Assembly (NCBI RefSeq): GCF_004323635.1
Contig: NZ_CP036515.1
Location: forward strand, 1,785,501-1,849,500
DNA: 64,000 bases
Source: Lichenihabitans psoromatis
GTDB taxonomy: Bacteria > Pseudomonadota > Alphaproteobacteria > Rhizobiales > Beijerinckiaceae
Direction of reading: 5' to 3'
A program made the translations under genes and the position numbers. Under the pieces are notes generated by a model. That model did no database searches. It saw only the letters and a list, made by a program, of their open reading frames with translations, and was not told the origin of the DNA. Shown here piece after piece: positions 62,527 to 64,000 of this stretch. Every line of letters begins with the position of its first letter. The stretch's first letter is position 1.

Positions 62527-62721
62527 ATGACAAAGACCAAGAGCCTGATCCTCGCGTGCGCGGCCATCGCCTGCTCACTCGGCGCCGCCATAGCGCCGGC
62601 CTCCGCGCAGATGATGAAGAAGCCGATGATGCATAAGTCCATGATGCACGGCAAGATGATGCACGGCAAGATGATGAATAAGAAAATGATGATGCACAAG
62701 AAGATGATGCATCGCATGTGA
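62527..62721 (+). CDS. Secreted Met/His/Lys-rich peptide with MMHxK repeats
   Basis: A 64-aa precursor with a signal peptide (SLILACAAIACSLGAAIAPA, cleavage after ASA). The mature 37 residues contain 16 Met, 5 His and 9 Lys arranged as five-residue repeats such as MMHKS, MMHGK, MMHGK and MMNKK. It resembles the exported MxKDx pentapeptide-repeat proteins. Met- and His-rich clusters suggest periplasmic Cu(I) or other soft-metal binding, or methionine oxidation buffering next to a possible MsrP-like enzyme. It follows ferritin-like gene 2 by 32 bp, with AGGAG before the ATG, and ends at a terminator. Confidence 0.8.
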   Translation: MTKTKSLILACAAIACSLGAAIAPASAQMMKKPMMHKSMMHGKMMHGKMMNKKMMMHKKMMHRM

Positions 62722-62729
62722 TTTTAAAA

Positions 62730-62764
62730 CGAGACGCTTCCTCAAGGAGGGCGTCTCGACTTTT
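62730..62764 (+). terminator. Rho-independent terminator after the ferritin-like operon
   Basis: The arms CGAGACGC and GCGTCTCG pair perfectly around a 13-base loop, followed by ACTTTT. It ends the plus-strand operon of the two ferritin-like genes and the Met-rich peptide. Confidence 0.8.
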
Positions 62765-63066
62765 GCTCGGGTGAAGATATCACAATGACTTTGATTATCG
62801 AATTCTGTTGATACGCAAAGAGCGTTGCGATGCTAGAGCGCCCGTGATTTCATATATGCATCTCGACTATGCTTAAATTTGCGCCTCGCCAAGTGATCCG
62901 GCCCTTATGATAATGTCTGCCACAGGGACCCGGTAAATCCCAAGGGCCGCCATCGATACCAACGCGCATCGGTGACGAGTGAGGTGGTCCGCGCCGGGTT
63001 GCGGTCATCTCACGAGATTTAGCCGCTCGATGGGGTTCGTGCTTTTCGGGCGTTGGGAGAAGCTTC
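62765..63066. other. Intergenic region before the LOV-like kinase
   Basis: About 300 bp, more AT-rich than its surroundings, with no gene. No GGAAC...CGTT stress promoter or other known motif was recognised. It should contain the kinase promoter. Confidence 0.4.
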
Positions 63067-64000
63067 ATGGCGGAACAAGCCGATAAGTCAGGCCAGCAGA
63101 AGGACGCGGAGTCCGTTGTCGAAGGCTTCCGCGAGGACCTCGGTCCCTTCGTCGTAGCCGCCGAGACGACAAGGATGCCGATGGTATTCTGCAACGCCAG
63201 GGCGCCGGACAAGCCGATCGTGTTCGTCAATCAGGCCTTCCTCGACCTCACGGGTTACGACGAACATGAGGTGCTTGGCCAAAAGTTCGGTTTCCTGATC
63301 CAAAGCAGCAACGACCCCGAAGCGATGACGCAGATCCAGACCGCCTTCGAGGGCGGTCGCGACCTCGATACGCCGCTTCGCTTTCACCGCAAGGACGGCA
63401 GTACGATCTGGGTTTCCGTCTTCATCAGTCAGGTCCGGGACGATGCCGGTGCCGTCGTGCAGCACTTCGCCTCCTTCGTGAACGTGACCGCGCACAAGAG
63501 CGAGCTGGAGCGGCTCAGGTTCAAGCTCGACGATCTGAACCACCGAACGCAGGACACGCTCGCGACCGTCCTGACCATCACCGGGCAGACGCCGCGTGGC
63601 GTGGCGGACAAGCGAATCATCGACGCTTTCGTGGGACGTGTCCTGGCGCTGTCGAAAACCCACGGCCTCCTCGGCACTGGGACGCGGGATAGTGTCGGCC
63701 TGAGCGACATCCTCGACCAGACGGTGGAGGCCTTGGGGCCGGGCGTACGCATCTCCATCCAGGGTGACGAGCTTCCACTCCGGCCCAAGGAGGCGTTGAG
63801 TCTAACGATGGCCTTCCATGAACTGGCCAACAACGCCGCCACCCACGGTGCGCTGTCGCCCGAAGCGGACGGAAAAGTCGACGTATCGTGGCGGTTCGAA
63901 GCCGTGCCGAAGGGCGATCAGGTCCGGCTGCTTTGGCGCGAGAGCGGCGGTTCCACGGTCACGTCACCTTCCTTCAAGGGTTTTGGCCGGAGCCTGATCG
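63067..64000 (+). CDS. PAS/LOV-like HWE-family sensor histidine kinase (cut by window end)
   Basis: 311 residues visible. The N-terminal PAS_9/LOV-like domain has PIVFVNQAFLDLTGYDEHEV and GQKFGFLIQ. The LOV photo-adduct cysteine (G-x-N-C-R-F-L-Q) is replaced by Phe. The kinase part has the H-box LDDLNHRTQDTLATVLTITG, the N-box SLTMAFHELANNAATHGALS and LLWRESGG, the W-x-E of HWE kinases. So it is probably a general-stress-type kinase that does not use the usual LOV photochemistry. The C-terminus is outside the window. Confidence 0.9.
   Translation, partial: MAEQADKSGQQKDAESVVEGFREDLGPFVVAAETTRMPMVFCNARAPDKPIVFVNQAFLDLTGYDEHEVLGQKFGFLIQSSNDPEAMTQIQTAFEGGRDLDTPLRFHRKDGSTIWVSVFISQVRDDAGAVVQHFASFVNVTAHKSELERLRFKLDDLNHRTQDTLATVLTITGQTPRGVADKRIIDAFVGRVLALSKTHGLLGTGTRDSVGLSDILDQTVEALGPGVRISIQGDELPLRPKEALSLTMAFHELANNAATHGALSPEADGKVDVSWRFEAVPKGDQVRLLWRESGGSTVTSPSFKGFGRSLI

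Noticed and set aside
62481..62717. Hydrophobic Ile/Cys-rich frame antisense to the Met-rich peptide
   Set aside because: It is the complement of ATG/CAT-rich codons (CAT reads as ATG on the other strand, and so on), with no ribosome site. The plus frame has a proper signal peptide, ribosome site and terminator.
1..64000. CRISPR arrays, tRNA and rRNA genes
   Set aside because: Searched for by eye on both strands. No regularly spaced repeats and no cloverleaf-like or rRNA sequence was found; a covariance-model scan would be decisive.

Overview
The window is high-GC DNA with alphaproteobacterial gene content, most likely from the Hyphomicrobiales (Rhizobiales) near Methylobacteriaceae or Beijerinckiaceae. 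The reasons are the KaiB/KaiC pair without KaiA, several GGDEF-EAL proteins, an HWE-type histidine kinase, twin-arginine ferritin-like proteins, and FmdA-type amidases with a NitT/TauT ABC transporter. No replication, rRNA or tRNA gene was seen. The many insertion sequences and broken genes suggest a plasmid or an accessory chromosomal region. Genus assignment is inference.

Layout. 1-3144: siderophore/haem/cobalamin-type ABC uptake operon (binding protein, permease, ATPase). 3155-4003: urate oxidase. 4141-8446 (minus): tightly coupled operon PAS-PAS-GGDEF-EAL > kaiC > kaiB. 8842-12549 (minus): NitT/TauT ABC transporter plus an acetamidase/formamidase. 12827-14267: an IS3-OrfA-like HTH protein divergent from a second acetamidase/formamidase. 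14351-20489: insertion-sequence graveyard holding a decapitated glycosidase-like gene, IS3-family copy A, an IS66 remnant, an almost complete second IS66, a truncated IS256-family transposase and the tail of a tyrosine recombinase. 20727-28295: catabolic-looking module (GntR regulator, arylformamidase-like hydrolase, 2OG-Fe(II) oxygenase, CapA-like protein, ribose-type ABC transporter) with a candidate GntR operator in the divergent promoter. 28643-32638: IS21 remnant and two inverted IS3 copies (B and C) around an unrecognised truncated ORF. 32744-33331: isochorismatase-family protein. 33776-37566: two coupled GGDEF-EAL genes. 37740-39073: resolvase > HNH > small protein. 39328-41786: four-gene coupled minus-strand operon with a DapA-like protein lacking the catalytic lysine. 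42058-51771: complete kdpFABC-kdpDE potassium system, then an SPFH protein and a PtsN-like EIIA. 51830-55410: IS256 fragment, IS3 copy D, a truncated cupin gene and an IS5-family element. 55583-64000: envelope, redox and stress genes (PRC-barrel protein, hybrid GAF histidine kinase, Mo-oxidoreductase with cytochrome b561, two Tat ferritin-like proteins, a secreted Met/His-rich peptide, and a LOV-like HWE kinase cut by the window end).

Functional reading. The intact blocks cover metal and potassium acquisition, nitrogen-compound (amide, urate) use, import and oxidation of an unknown organic substrate, and heavy signalling investment (c-di-GMP, Kai, two-component systems). The insertion sequences, above all four near-identical IS3-family copies without visible target duplications, appear to have cut and rejoined these blocks, leaving fragments of at least five genes (glycosidase, integrase, membrane protein, unknown ORF, cupin).
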